Shown here piece by piece: positions 34,217 through 43,931 of a stretch of 64,000 bases of DNA. Source of the stretch: Palsa-1447 sp964509885 (lineage in GTDB: Bacteria > Verrucomicrobiota > Verrucomicrobiia > Opitutales > Opitutaceae); the NCBI GenBank assembly GCA_964509885.1, contig CAZDZL010000017.1, positions 1 through 64,000 on the forward strand, given 5' to 3'. Position numbers and translations under genes: made by a program. The stretch's first letter is position 1. The number at the start of each line of letters is the position of its first letter. Under the pieces are notes generated by a model, which did not search any database, had not been told where the DNA came from, and worked only from the letters and a program-made list of their open reading frames with translations.

Positions 34217-34244
34217 CCTATAAAACAAATGCGAACAATCTCAA
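34217..34244 (-). promoter_or_regulatory. Possible sigma-70 promoter of the NarL-type regulator
   Basis: On the minus strand TTGAGA (complement of 34239-34244) and TATAGG (complement of 34217-34222) are separated by 16 bases, close to sigma-70 consensus spacing. They stand just upstream of GTG 34208, within the AT-rich gap 34209-34469 that separates two divergent genes. That gap also holds the short inverted repeat GTAAT-N6-ATTAC; nothing else is seen in it. Confidence 0.4.
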
Positions 34245-34469
34245 GCTTGCTTACAGCAACGACCTGGAAACTGGAGGGTAATGTAAGGATTACGTGAAAA
34301 GACGTAGAATTCTAATTCGAAGATACCAAGGCCTGCACCTAATTTGCCTCTATATGATAGAAGCAGGCCCACGAGCTGAGATCCCGGACGCCCTTTTGGC
34401 GGGGGGCCGCTGCTTGGGAAAGGGGCACGTCGCAGGGGTCTCATCGCGGGAAATTCTTTCACTCCTCCG

Positions 34470-35723
34470 ATGAACGCCCAGCTCATTTGCGACGAAGCCA
34501 GCCTCCCCCGCGACGGGACGCCACAGCCCGGGACGAATGCCGCGAACAAGAAGCGCCTCGACGAACAGTACCAGCGCACCCACAGGCTTGAGAGCATCGG
34601 CATGCTCGCGTCGGGGATCGCCCACGACCTGAACAACGTCCTCGCTCCCATCATACTGGCCGCGCCCATCCTGAGGGAGCACGCGACAAACCCCGACGAC
34701 CTGCGCATGATCACGTCGCTCGAGAAGAGTGCCGAGCGCGGCGTCGATCTCGTCCGCCAGATCCTCTCCTTCGCGCACGGCGCGGGCAGCGAGCAGAGCC
34801 TTGTCCAGGTCCAACACCTTCTGAAGGAGGCGCTCGCCACGACCGGCGAGACCTTCCCGAAGAACATCAAGGTGCGAGAGAACGTGCCCGGGAACCTCTG
34901 GCCCATCATGGCCGACCCGACCCAGATTCACCAGGTGCTCCTCAACCTCTGCGTCAACGCGAGGGACGCGATGCCGGCGGGCGGCACCCTCTGGGTGAGC
35001 GCCGAGAACTGCATCCTGGACGAGGTCACCGCCCGCAGCATCGAGGGCGCGCGGCCGGGCGCCTGGGTCGTCCTGCACGTCGAGGACACCGGGACGGGGA
35101 TCCCCGAGGAGGCGCTGTCCCAGATCTGGGAGCCCTTCTTCAGCACGAAGGGCGACGGCAAGGGGACGGGCCTGGGGCTGTCCACGGTCAAGAGCATCGT
35201 CGAGAACCACAACGGGTTCATCAGCCTGAGGACCCAGACCGGCCGGGGCACCATCTTCCGCGTGTACCTGCCGGCGACCGAGGGCGCCGCGGTCGCCGGG
35301 GTCGTCGAGATCGCCCCGCCGAAGAACGAGCGGGGCAACGGCGAGCTCGTCCTGATCGTGGACGACGAGCCCCAGATCCGCAGCATCACCGCCACCATGC
35401 TTTCGCGGAACGGTTACCGCGTCCTCACCGCCGGGGACGGCGCGGAGGCCGTGGCGCTCTTCGCGACGCGGAGCGGCGAGATCAACGTGCTCATCACCGA
35501 CCTGATCATGCCCAACCTTGACGGGGCCGCGCTGGCCAACATCGCGCAGCACCTGAACCCGAAGCTCAAGGTCCTCGCGATGAGCGGGCTCTCCAGCGCC
35601 AACCGCAACGGGAAGACCGAGCGCTTCGGCGGGGCGTTCCTCTTCAAGCCCTTCAAGGTCCAGACGCTCCTCGGCGCGGTGCACACCCTGCTGCACCCGA
35701 CGCTCGTGGCCGAGGTGGCCTAG
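34470..35723 (+). CDS. Soluble histidine kinase with C-terminal receiver
   Basis: A 417-residue cytoplasmic protein with no membrane segment or recognisable sensor domain. Residues about 36-100 form the HisKA with H-box SGIAHDLNNVLAPI (NtrB-like, AHDLNN). The HATPase has NLCVNARDAMP near 154-164 and GKGTGLGLSTVKSIVE near 230-245. A receiver follows (about 292-405) with VDDEPQIRS, TDLIMPNLDG and KPF. The domain order is that of hybrid kinases which depend on a partner for input. It is divergent from the NarL-type regulator across a 261-base AT-rich gap and may share signalling with it. Confidence 0.9.
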   Translation: MNAQLICDEASLPRDGTPQPGTNAANKKRLDEQYQRTHRLESIGMLASGIAHDLNNVLAPIILAAPILREHATNPDDLRMITSLEKSAERGVDLVRQILSFAHGAGSEQSLVQVQHLLKEALATTGETFPKNIKVRENVPGNLWPIMADPTQIHQVLLNLCVNARDAMPAGGTLWVSAENCILDEVTARSIEGARPGAWVVLHVEDTGTGIPEEALSQIWEPFFSTKGDGKGTGLGLSTVKSIVENHNGFISLRTQTGRGTIFRVYLPATEGAAVAGVVEIAPPKNERGNGELVLIVDDEPQIRSITATMLSRNGYRVLTAGDGAEAVALFATRSGEINVLITDLIMPNLDGAALANIAQHLNPKLKVLAMSGLSSANRNGKTERFGGAFLFKPFKVQTLLGAVHTLLHPTLVAEVA

Positions 35724-35819
35724 GAGCCACGCGCAGGGGCGGGCCCGGGAACGGGCGGGTGCGGCGGTTGTCTCTTGATCCGGGACGCGCCTGGATTCAG
35801 CGTCACCGTCCCCACCCCC

Positions 35820-36896
35820 ATGACCCCAAGGACCCACCGCCTGTGTGCCTGCCTCGCAATTGCCGCCGCCTGCCTCGGCCTGGCAGGCGTTGCGGGAGCC
35901 AAATCCGAGGAGTGGAAGAACGCCAAGGGCGACACCTTCTCCGCCTCGCCGTCCGAGGTCCTCGGGCCGTGGGCGCTCTTCGACGACGGCACCTTTGTCC
36001 CCCTGAACGCGATGTCCAACGAGGACTGCGTCCGGTTCTACCAGAGGCTTAAGGAAACGGACGCACCAAAGAGGGCCGACGACTGGAAGCTCGCGAAGAG
36101 CCCCATAAGCTCTGAGCTCTACGGCCGCCTCCTGCACTACAGCGGCCTCGAGCTGGCCCCGGACAACGAGAGCGGCAGGCCCGAGCCCGAGTTCTTCATC
36201 ATCTTCTTCACCCAGGGCGACAAGAACATGTCGTGGAACGAGCTGCAGCGGTCCACCCCGGCGCTCTATGCCAGCATCATCAAGGACTACCCCGACATGG
36301 TGCAGGGCGTCGTCTTCGGCGTGGGCGACAGCGTCCAGGACCAGTTTGACATCTCGGTGAACACAAAGGGCGACTGGATGTTCACGGTCTTCGAGTCCGA
36401 GGTCCAGATGCGCACGCTCACCCACCTGATCCCCTCCAATTTCTACGGGATCGTCGCCATGACCCGCAACGGCGTCGCCCTCGCGGGCCCCGACTCAACG
36501 ACGGACGACCAGGTCAAGGCCACCTTCCAGCAGCTGCGGGGGCTCCTCGACCACATGAAGCCGACCGACCCGCGGGTCTGGGTCGCCCGCGCCCACTACT
36601 TCAGGGCGGTGCAGCCTGTAGCCTTCGCGAGCGGGCACAGCGACCCGCTCCTCATGGGCAACCCCTTGGTCGCGTCGACGCTGAGGCAGATGAAGATCTA
36701 CAAGCTGGACGCCACGTTCCACGTGGCCGCCGACGGCAAGGTCTCGAGCGTCGACGTGGTGCCCAACGGCATGGCCCCGGACAGGGTGAAGATGTTCACC
36801 GACGGATTCCAGAGGGGCACCCTGTTCGTGCCCGCCGTGGACAACGGCAAGTTCGTCGACGGGACCTACGCCTACCACATGGAGGTCGCGCCGTAG
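35820..36896 (+). CDS. Secreted protein of unknown function
   Basis: From ATG 35820 the product has 358 residues. A signal peptide is clear (MTPRTHRLCACLAIAAACLG ... AGVAGA, cleavage near residue 30). The following EEWKNAKGDTFSASPSEVLG resembles the short SH3-like SLA1-type segments often found at the start of exported Verrucomicrobiota proteins. The central part (130-300) has FFIIFFTQGDKNMSWNELQR and no enzyme motif I recognise. Thioredoxin-like or other redox activity cannot be claimed. It lies upstream of the glycosidase genes on the same strand with a 79-base gap. Confidence 0.7.
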   Translation: MTPRTHRLCACLAIAAACLGLAGVAGAKSEEWKNAKGDTFSASPSEVLGPWALFDDGTFVPLNAMSNEDCVRFYQRLKETDAPKRADDWKLAKSPISSELYGRLLHYSGLELAPDNESGRPEPEFFIIFFTQGDKNMSWNELQRSTPALYASIIKDYPDMVQGVVFGVGDSVQDQFDISVNTKGDWMFTVFESEVQMRTLTHLIPSNFYGIVAMTRNGVALAGPDSTTDDQVKATFQQLRGLLDHMKPTDPRVWVARAHYFRAVQPVAFASGHSDPLLMGNPLVASTLRQMKIYKLDATFHVAADGKVSSVDVVPNGMAPDRVKMFTDGFQRGTLFVPAVDNGKFVDGTYAYHMEVAP

Positions 36897-36975
36897 CCCG
36901 GCGAGCCGGGGCCGGCCGGGTCGCGGCTCTTTTGCTTGGCTGTGGGGCCTCGGGAGGCGATATTGGGCCACCCCG

Positions 36976-38487
36976 ATGAAACCCCGATCGATTCGCCCCC
37001 GCGGCGCCCCATGCGGGGCGCTTCGCATCATGGCCGCGCTCCTCTGCGCCACGGCGCTCGCGCGCGCCCAGTCCGAGCCGACCTTCGCGTCGCCCCTGTC
37101 CACCCTCGCGAACCCCAAGCCCGGCAGGGCCCAGCACGAGGGGTCCTGGGACAGGAAGCACATGAACGACGACGCGCTCCACGTGAAGCCGGGCCAGACG
37201 GTGACTCTGTTCGAGCACGAGGGCGCGGGCACCGTCCACCGGTTCTGGGTCACGATCGCGCCGCGCGAGAGCGTCGCCGTGCTTAGCCAGGCGATCCTGC
37301 GGATGTACTGGGACGGCGACGCGAACCCGAGCGTGGAATGCCCGATCGGGGCGTTCTTCGGCGTCGGGTTTGGGGAGCAGAAGGACTACATCTCCATGCC
37401 CCTCGACGAGACCTCGGGCGGCTACAACTGCTACTGGCCGATGCCGTTCCACCGCTCCGCTCGCTGGACGCTCACGAACGGCGCCGACGTCCCGATAGAC
37501 TCCTTCTACTACAACATCGACTACACGGCCCTGGACTCGCTCCCCGCGGGCACGCGCCACTTCCACGCGCAGTTCAGGCGGGAGAACCCGACGACCGCGG
37601 GAAGGAACTACACGATCCTGGAGACGGCCGGGGAGGGCCACTACGTCGGGACGGCCCTCTTCATGGCGGGCAAGGCTCTCTATTTCCTCGAGGGAAACGA
37701 GGTGGTCTACATCGACGGCGGGACGGCGCCCGCGATCGAGGGCACGGGGACCGAGGACTATTTCTCGTCGGGCTGGTACTTCGACCGGGGCACCTACTCG
37801 GCGCCCTACCACGGGGTCGTCATCAAGGACGACGCCAGGTCGAGGGTCTCCGCCTACCGGTGGCACATCGAGGACGCGATCCCGTTCACAAAGTCGATCC
37901 GCTTCACGATCGAGCACGGGACCGGCGACAATGTTTCCGCCGACTACTCCTCGGTCGCCTACTACTACCTCGCGGGACCCTCCCCCGCCCCGTTCCCGCT
38001 GCCGAGGGACCTCCTGCCGTCGAACCTGGCGCCCATGGCCGCGTTCGCGATCCCCGGCGCCGTCGAGGCCGAGGACCTCGTCGGGGGCGCGAAGTCCACC
38101 TCGGGTGGCGTCTGGTCCCAGGACATGGGAAACTGGGACTACGGCGAGGCATGGTCAAAGCGGGGAGCCCTGTTCTGGCAGGCCGACGCGCCGGGCTCGG
38201 TCCTTACCATGCCCGTCCCCGCGCCGTCAGCCGGGAGCTTCCAGGTCGTGGCCCGGATGGTGGCCGGCCCGGCCTCGGGGATCGTGCGATTCTCGCTCGG
38301 CGGCAGGCCGCTCGGCGGGCCCGTCGACCTCTACTCAGAAACGTGGCTCCCGAGGGAGGTCGCGCTCGGCATCTGCGCGCTGCAGGCCGGGTCAAACCCG
38401 TTCGAGCTCACGGTCACGGGGAAGAATGCGCTGTCCAGGAACGACACCGTGGGAATTGACGCCTTCATCCTGAGGCCGTCACAGTAG
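36976..38487 (+). CDS. DUF2961/GH172-family glycoside hydrolase, secreted
   Basis: A 503-residue exported protein. The signal sequence lies at about 17-32 (IMAALLCATALARAQ); ATG 37030 is an alternative start giving only this signal. The double-jelly-roll DUF2961 domain is recognisable from NPKPGRAQHEGSWDRKHMN, VHRFWVTI, GYNCYWPMPFHRSA and EGTGTEDYFSSGWYF, where the Glu is the catalytic nucleophile candidate. A C-terminal beta domain (about 370-503) resembles a carbohydrate-binding module. GH172 members act on alpha-fructofuranosides and alpha-D-arabinofuranosides, so the natural substrate is open. It precedes the GH116 gene by 15 bases. Confidence 0.85.
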   Translation: MKPRSIRPRGAPCGALRIMAALLCATALARAQSEPTFASPLSTLANPKPGRAQHEGSWDRKHMNDDALHVKPGQTVTLFEHEGAGTVHRFWVTIAPRESVAVLSQAILRMYWDGDANPSVECPIGAFFGVGFGEQKDYISMPLDETSGGYNCYWPMPFHRSARWTLTNGADVPIDSFYYNIDYTALDSLPAGTRHFHAQFRRENPTTAGRNYTILETAGEGHYVGTALFMAGKALYFLEGNEVVYIDGGTAPAIEGTGTEDYFSSGWYFDRGTYSAPYHGVVIKDDARSRVSAYRWHIEDAIPFTKSIRFTIEHGTGDNVSADYSSVAYYYLAGPSPAPFPLPRDLLPSNLAPMAAFAIPGAVEAEDLVGGAKSTSGGVWSQDMGNWDYGEAWSKRGALFWQADAPGSVLTMPVPAPSAGSFQVVARMVAGPASGIVRFSLGGRPLGGPVDLYSETWLPREVALGICALQAGSNPFELTVTGKNALSRNDTVGIDAFILRPSQ

Positions 38488-38502
38488 GCCAGGACCGGCG
38501 GG

Positions 38503-41112
38503 ATGACCCCGCGGCCGGCCAAACGAAAGCACCCCGTGCCCGAGAAACTCATCGCCCGCCGCGAATTCTTCAAGGCCTCCGCCGGCACGCTGGGCGCCAT
38601 TGCCGCAGGGGCCGCGCTCTCCAGGGCCGCCGACGCCCCGCGCGCGCCCGAGGCGCCGGCCCCGAGGGGGCCCGACTCGACATACACGGGCGAGCACCTC
38701 GACCAGGTGGCCTTCCCGATGGGGGGCATCGGGGCGGGGATGATCTGCCTCGAGGGCTCGGGCGCCCTCACGAACGTCTCGGTGCGCAACCGCCCGAGGG
38801 TCCAGAACGAGCCCGGGCTCTTCGCGGCCATCTCGATCGGCGGCCCGCAGAAGGTCGCGCGCGTGGTCGAGGGACCCGTGCCGAAGTGGAAGCTCTACGA
38901 GCGCAAGCACGCGTGCAGCGGTTCGGCGCCGATGGGAGCCGGGCTGCCCCGCTTCAAGAAGGCGACCTTCCGCGCGCACTTCCCGTTCGCGCGGGTCGAG
39001 CTCGAGGACGCCTCCCTTCCCCTCTCCGCGAGGATCACCGGGTGGAGCCCGTTCGAGCCGGGGGACGCCGACGCCTCCAGCCTTCCCGTCGCCGGGATCG
39101 AGTACACCTTCACGCACAACGGCCACGAGGAGCTCGACGCCGTGTTCTCGTTCAACGCGAGGAACTTCCTGCCGGCTCTCATGGAGGAGTGGAACGGCGG
39201 CCCGGAGCCGGAGCGCGGGGCTCGGCGCATCCCGGGAGGCCTCGTCCTCTTCGGCGGGGCGTGGCCGGCCAAGGGCGAGGAGGACGCGTGGTTCTCCGCG
39301 GCGGTGGACGACCCCGCGGTGAAGGTGAACCTCGCCTGGTTCCGGGGCCAGTGGTTCGACCCGCTGACCATGGCGTGGCGCGACGTGGAGCAGGGGGCCG
39401 CCTACGACCGCGACGTCCCCGCCGACGGCAGGCAGCCGAGCGGCGCCTCCCTCTTCGTGCCGTTCCACCTGCTCCCGGGCGCGAGCAAGACGATCCGCCT
39501 GCGGCTCGCCTGGTACTCGCCGAGCACCCGGATCCGCAAGGCACTGCCGGATCCGGCGGCGCCCGGCAAGCCGTCCGACTACTACCAGCCGTGGTACGGG
39601 GGCCGCTTCGCCAGCATCGACGAGCTCTCGGCCCACTGGGCCGAGCACTACATGGACCTGCGTCGCCGCACCGAGCGCTTCTCGGACTGCTTCTTTGACA
39701 CGACGCTCCCCCCCGAGGCGGTCGAGGCGGCCGCCGCCAACCTCGGCATCCTGAAGTCGCCCACGGTGCTCCGACAGGCCGACGGGCGCTTTTACGGGTG
39801 GGAGGGCTGCGACGAGGACGACGCCCAGGGCGAGGGCACGTGCACGCACGTCTGGAACTACGCGCAGGCGGTCGCCCACCTCTTCCCCTCGCTCGAGCGC
39901 ACGCTGCGCGAGACCGAGTTCGGGCCGGGCCAGAACGAGGAGGGCCACCAGAACTTCCGGGTGGCGCTGCCGATCCAGCCGTCGGCCCACGACTTCTTCG
40001 CGGCCGCCGACGGCCAGCTGGGCGGCATCATCAAGGTCCACCGCGAGTGGCGCATCAGCGGCGACACGGCCTGGCTGCGCGGGCTCTGGCCCAAGGTGAG
40101 GACGAGCCTCGACTACTGCATCCGCACCTGGGACCCGGGGCGCAAGGGCCTTCCCGAGGAGCCGCAGCACAACACCTACGACATCGAGTTCTGGGGGCCG
40201 AACGGGATGATCTCCAGCTTCTACGTGGGCGCCCTGCGGGCCGCCGCCGACATGGGGCGCGCGCTCGGGGACGACGTCTCGGGCTACGAGGAGCTGCACG
40301 CCCGGGCGGTCTCGAGGATGGGCGCGGAGCTCTACAACGGGGAATACTTCGTGCAGCGGGTCGAGTGGAAGGGACTCAGGGCGTCGCCCGGCGAGGACAG
40401 CAAGTCCTACGGCGGGGCGTATTCCCGGGAGGCGACCGACCTCATGCAGCGCGAGGGGCCGAAGTACCAGTACGGGACCGGCTGCCTCTCGGACGGGGTC
40501 CTCGGCTCCTGGCTCGCCCTCGTCTGCGGCGTGGGCCAGGTGCTCGACCCGGAGAAGGTGCGCAGCCACCTGGCCGCCGTCCACCGCCACAACTTCAAGG
40601 CCGACCTCTCCGAGCATGCCAACCCGCAGCGCCCGACCTACGCCAACGGGAGCGAGGGCGGCCTCCTGCTCTGCTCGTGGCCGAGGGGGGGCATGCCCGC
40701 CCTGCCCTTCGTGTATTCCAACGAGGTGTGGACCGGGATCGAGTACCAGGCGGCCTCGCACATGATCATGATGGGCCTGCCGGGCGAGGGCCTGGAGATC
40801 GTGCGCGCCTGCCGGGCGCGCTACGACGGCAAGGCGCGCAACCCCTTCGACGAGTACGAGTGGGGCCACTGGTACGCGCGCGCCATGGCGTCGTACGCCC
40901 TCCTCCAGGCCCTCGGCGGCGCGCGCTACGACGCCGTCGACGGCGTGCTGCACCTGCAGCCCGCCCTCCGGGGCGACTACCGCTGCTTCCTGTCGACGGC
41001 CACCGGCTACGGCACGGTGGGCGTCCTCAACGGCAAGCCCTTCGTCCAGGCCGTCTCGGGGAAGATCGAGCCCCGCGAGATCCGCTACGTGCCGGCCCCG
41101 GCCAGCGCCTGA
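38503..41112 (+). CDS. GH116-family glycosidase (GBA2-like), Tat-exported
   Basis: An 869-residue enzyme with a Tat signal (ARREFFKASAGTLGAIAAG, about 22-40). It has the two-domain GH116 layout: an N-terminal GBA2_N-type beta domain (about 60-370, beginning VAFPMGGIGAGMICLEGSGA) and an (alpha/alpha)6 catalytic domain (about 400-850) with GEGTCTHVWNYAQAV, HNTYDIEFWGPNGMI and EVWTGIEYQAASHMIM. GH116 enzymes are beta-glucosidases, beta-xylosidases or beta-N-acetylglucosaminidases; specificity is not readable here. It is probably co-transcribed with the GH172 gene, both acting outside the cytoplasm. Confidence 0.9.
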   Translation: MTPRPAKRKHPVPEKLIARREFFKASAGTLGAIAAGAALSRAADAPRAPEAPAPRGPDSTYTGEHLDQVAFPMGGIGAGMICLEGSGALTNVSVRNRPRVQNEPGLFAAISIGGPQKVARVVEGPVPKWKLYERKHACSGSAPMGAGLPRFKKATFRAHFPFARVELEDASLPLSARITGWSPFEPGDADASSLPVAGIEYTFTHNGHEELDAVFSFNARNFLPALMEEWNGGPEPERGARRIPGGLVLFGGAWPAKGEEDAWFSAAVDDPAVKVNLAWFRGQWFDPLTMAWRDVEQGAAYDRDVPADGRQPSGASLFVPFHLLPGASKTIRLRLAWYSPSTRIRKALPDPAAPGKPSDYYQPWYGGRFASIDELSAHWAEHYMDLRRRTERFSDCFFDTTLPPEAVEAAAANLGILKSPTVLRQADGRFYGWEGCDEDDAQGEGTCTHVWNYAQAVAHLFPSLERTLRETEFGPGQNEEGHQNFRVALPIQPSAHDFFAAADGQLGGIIKVHREWRISGDTAWLRGLWPKVRTSLDYCIRTWDPGRKGLPEEPQHNTYDIEFWGPNGMISSFYVGALRAAADMGRALGDDVSGYEELHARAVSRMGAELYNGEYFVQRVEWKGLRASPGEDSKSYGGAYSREATDLMQREGPKYQYGTGCLSDGVLGSWLALVCGVGQVLDPEKVRSHLAAVHRHNFKADLSEHANPQRPTYANGSEGGLLLCSWPRGGMPALPFVYSNEVWTGIEYQAASHMIMMGLPGEGLEIVRACRARYDGKARNPFDEYEWGHWYARAMASYALLQALGGARYDAVDGVLHLQPALRGDYRCFLSTATGYGTVGVLNGKPFVQAVSGKIEPREIRYVPAPASA

Positions 41113-41188
41113 TGGCGATCCTGAGCGATTTGAGCGATTGAGATCATTTCAATTGCCTCCGGCCGCCGCCCCGCGCTAGGCCTAGGGG

Positions 41189-41956
41189 ATGCTCGCCCCG
41201 GAAAGGCATCGCCAGATCTTGAGGCTCCTCTCGGAGCGCGGCCGCCTGACCGCGTCCGAGATCCGGTCGCGGCTCGGGGTGTCGGCGGCGACCGCGAGGC
41301 GGGACTTCACCGACATCGCCGGCGCCGGGCTCGCGATGCGCACCCGGGGCGCGCTCCTGCCACACGACTTCTCGCTGGTCGAGCCGCCCTACAGCCGCAA
41401 GACCCACCGCGCGGTGAACGCCAAGGTGCGCCTGGGCCTGGCGGCCGCGGCGCTGGTCCCCGAGGAGGGAACGGTATTCGTCGACGCCGGGACGACGTGC
41501 CTCGAGGCCGGGAGGGCCCTCCTCGGCCGCCCGGCCCTGCGCATCTACACGAACTCCGTGCCCCTCCTCGCCCTTGCGGGCGAGTCCCGCGCCACGCTGA
41601 GCGCGGTCGGCGGCGAGGTGCGCCCCATGAGCCTGGCGATGACGGGGGCCCTCGCGCAGGGCTGGCTCCAGAACCTGCGCTTCGACGCCGCGGTCGTGGG
41701 CGCCTCGGGCCTCGACGCCTCCGCCGGGGCCTCGACGACGGAGGTCGCCGAGGCCGCCGTGAAGACCGAGGTGCTGCGCCGCTCCCGCAGGCGCATCCTT
41801 GTCGCGCACGCGGAAAAGTGGGGCCGGCCTTCGGCGCTGCGCTTCGCCCCCTGGGACGCCTTCACGGACTTCGTCACGGACCGGGCCCTGTCCAGGGACG
41901 ACCGGGCCCTCCTCAACCGGGCGCGCGTGCGCGTCCACAGCCCCTCCGCCCGATGA
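41189..41956 (+). CDS. DeoR-family transcriptional regulator
   Basis: A 255-residue regulator. The N-terminal winged HTH (about 5-58: RHRQILRLLSERGRLTASEI then RLGVSAATARRDFTDIAG) is DeoR-type, and the C-terminal DeoRC sensor domain (VFVDAGTTCLEAGRALLG, AVVGASGLDASAGASTTEV, VAHAEKWG) normally binds a phosphorylated sugar. It overlaps the aldolase start (ATGA) and so heads the sugar-catabolic operon that it most likely represses until the pathway intermediate accumulates. Confidence 0.92.
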   Translation: MLAPERHRQILRLLSERGRLTASEIRSRLGVSAATARRDFTDIAGAGLAMRTRGALLPHDFSLVEPPYSRKTHRAVNAKVRLGLAAAALVPEEGTVFVDAGTTCLEAGRALLGRPALRIYTNSVPLLALAGESRATLSAVGGEVRPMSLAMTGALAQGWLQNLRFDAAVVGASGLDASAGASTTEVAEAAVKTEVLRRSRRRILVAHAEKWGRPSALRFAPWDAFTDFVTDRALSRDDRALLNRARVRVHSPSAR

Positions 41957-42783
41957 AATCCGCGCGCCTGAACCGCCTCTTCAACCCCCGCTCCGGCCGC
42001 TGCCTCGACGTCGCGATCGACCACGGGTTCTTCAACGAGGCGTCATTCCTGGGAGGGATCGAGGACATGCCGGCGGCCGTCGCGACCCTCGCCGCCGCGG
42101 GCCCGGACGCGATCCAGCTCACGGTCGGCCAGGCGCACCACCTGCAGGCGCTGCCCGTGCGCGGCAAGCCCGCCCTCGTCCTGCGCACCGACGTCGCCAA
42201 TGTCTACGGAAGGCGGCTGCCGGGCGTCCTCTTCTCGCGGATGATCGGCGACGCCGTCCTGCAGGCCGTCCGCCTCGACGCGGCGTGCGTCGTCGTCAAC
42301 CTCTTCAGCATCCCCGACCAGCCCGGGCTCGCCGACCAGTGCCTCCAGAACATCCTCGCCCTGAAGCCCGAGTGCGACCGCTTCGGGATGCCGCTCATGG
42401 TGGAGCCGCTCGTATTCAGGCCGAACGAGAAGGCGGGGGGCTACATGGTTGACGGCGACCCGGACAAGATCATCCCGCTGGTGAGGCAGGCTGCGGAACT
42501 CGGCGCCGACATCATCAAGGCCGACCCCACCGACGACGTGTCGGCCTACTCCGGGGTTGTCCGGGTGGCCGGCGGGGTGCCGGTCCTTGTGCGCGGAGGC
42601 GGCAGGGCGCCCGAGGGAGAGATCCTCGAGCGCACCGCCGCGCTCCTCGCCCAGGGCGCCCGCGGGATCGTCTACGGGCGCAACATCATCCAGCACCCGA
42701 GCCCCGCTAAGATCACCCGGGCGCTGATGGCGGTGGTCCACGACGGGGCCACGCCCGGACAGGCGCTGGCCCTCCTCGCATGA
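41953..42783 (+). CDS. DeoC/DhnA-family class I aldolase
   Basis: A 276-residue (beta/alpha)8 aldolase starting at ATG 41953, overlapping the regulator stop. Landmarks are CLDVAIDHGFF near 18-28, typical of DhnA/LsrF-like class I aldolases, and ELGADIIKADPTDD near 186-199, where the Lys is the expected Schiff-base residue; VLVRGGGRAPEGEIL and IVYGRNIIQHPSPAKI form the phosphate-binding end. Family members cleave fructose 1,6-bisphosphate, fructose 1-phosphate or related ketose phosphates. The neighbouring isomerase and kinase suggest a ketose 1-phosphate as substrate. It ends in an ATGA overlap with the next gene. Confidence 0.88.
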   Translation: MKSARLNRLFNPRSGRCLDVAIDHGFFNEASFLGGIEDMPAAVATLAAAGPDAIQLTVGQAHHLQALPVRGKPALVLRTDVANVYGRRLPGVLFSRMIGDAVLQAVRLDAACVVVNLFSIPDQPGLADQCLQNILALKPECDRFGMPLMVEPLVFRPNEKAGGYMVDGDPDKIIPLVRQAAELGADIIKADPTDDVSAYSGVVRVAGGVPVLVRGGGRAPEGEILERTAALLAQGARGIVYGRNIIQHPSPAKITRALMAVVHDGATPGQALALLA

Positions 42784-43919
42784 ACGCTCCCCACCCCAGC
42801 GCCCCCGTCCGCGTCGGCGTCATCGGCGCCGGTCTCATGGGCCGCGAGGTCGCAAGCGCCTTCGGCCGGTGGTTCGCGCTCCTCGACTGCCCGGTGCGCC
42901 CGGAGCTGACGGCGGTCTGCGACGTCAATCCCGCCGCGCTCGAGTGGTTCCGCCAGGTGCCGACCGTGAGGCACTTCGACGGCGACCACCGCACCCTGCT
43001 CGCGCGGCCCGACGTGGACCTTGTCTACGTCGCGGTCCCCCACGACCGCCACGAGGCCATCTACCTGGACGCCCTGCGCGCCGGCAAGGACCTCTTCGCG
43101 GAGAAGCCCTTCGGCGTCGACCTCGCCGCGGCGCGGCGCATCCGCGCAGAGGCCGCGGGCCTCGGGCGCTTCGTGCGCGTGTCCTCGGAGTTCCCGTTCC
43201 TGCCGGGGGCGCGGCGCGCGCACGCCCTCGCGGCGTCGGGCGCGCTCGGCCGCCTGATCGACATCCGCTGCTCCTTCCTGCACTCGAGCGACCTGGATCC
43301 CGCAAAGCCCATCAGCTGGAAGCGCCAGAGCCTGCACTGCGGCGAGGCCGGCGTCATGAACGACCTCGGCCTTCACGTCGCCCATCTGCCCCTGCGGCTC
43401 GGCTGGCGGCCCTCGAGCCTCCACGCGAGCCTGCAGAAGGTCTACCGCACGCGCCCCGACGCCAGCGGCGCCGCGGTGCCCTGCGACACCTGGGACAATG
43501 CGGTGCTCCACGCGACCGTGGACCTCGCAGGCGAGCCGGTCCCGATGACGCTCGAGATGAAGCGGATGGCACCGACGGAGACCAACACGTGGATCTTCGA
43601 GGCCCTGGGGACCGACCGGGGCGTGCGCTACTCGACCAAGGAGCCGAAGACGCTCTGGACCTACGTGCGCGACAAGGAGCAGTCCTGGCAGAAGACCGAC
43701 CTCGGGTTCGACATGGCGTTCCGGACCATCACGGGCGGCGTCTTCGAGCCGGGGTTCCCCGACCTGCTGATGCAGATGTGGGCCGCGTTCCTCTGCGAGC
43801 GCGCCGGGCTCCTCGGGGGCCGCTTCGGCTGCGCGACCCCCGACGAGGCCGTCGCCCAGCATGAGATGTGGGCCGCGGCGCTCGAGAGCCACCGAGACCA
43901 GACCGTGGTGGCCCTCTGA
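42780..43919 (+). CDS. Gfo/Idh/MocA-family oxidoreductase
   Basis: A 379-residue NAD(P)-dependent sugar or polyol dehydrogenase. The Rossmann domain begins RVGVIGAGLMGREVASAF (about 11-28); the family EKP motif is in LFAEKPFGVDL near 105-115; the C-terminal alpha/beta domain contains GVMNDLGLHVAHLPLRLGW near 190-208, with the catalytic-region His. Substrate unknown; oxidation or epimerisation of a released sugar fits the operon. Coupled by a 4-base overlap to the aldolase gene. Confidence 0.92.
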   Translation: MNAPHPSAPVRVGVIGAGLMGREVASAFGRWFALLDCPVRPELTAVCDVNPAALEWFRQVPTVRHFDGDHRTLLARPDVDLVYVAVPHDRHEAIYLDALRAGKDLFAEKPFGVDLAAARRIRAEAAGLGRFVRVSSEFPFLPGARRAHALAASGALGRLIDIRCSFLHSSDLDPAKPISWKRQSLHCGEAGVMNDLGLHVAHLPLRLGWRPSSLHASLQKVYRTRPDASGAAVPCDTWDNAVLHATVDLAGEPVPMTLEMKRMAPTETNTWIFEALGTDRGVRYSTKEPKTLWTYVRDKEQSWQKTDLGFDMAFRTITGGVFEPGFPDLLMQMWAAFLCERAGLLGGRFGCATPDEAVAQHEMWAAALESHRDQTVVAL

Positions 43920-43931
43920 CGTGACCTTCCG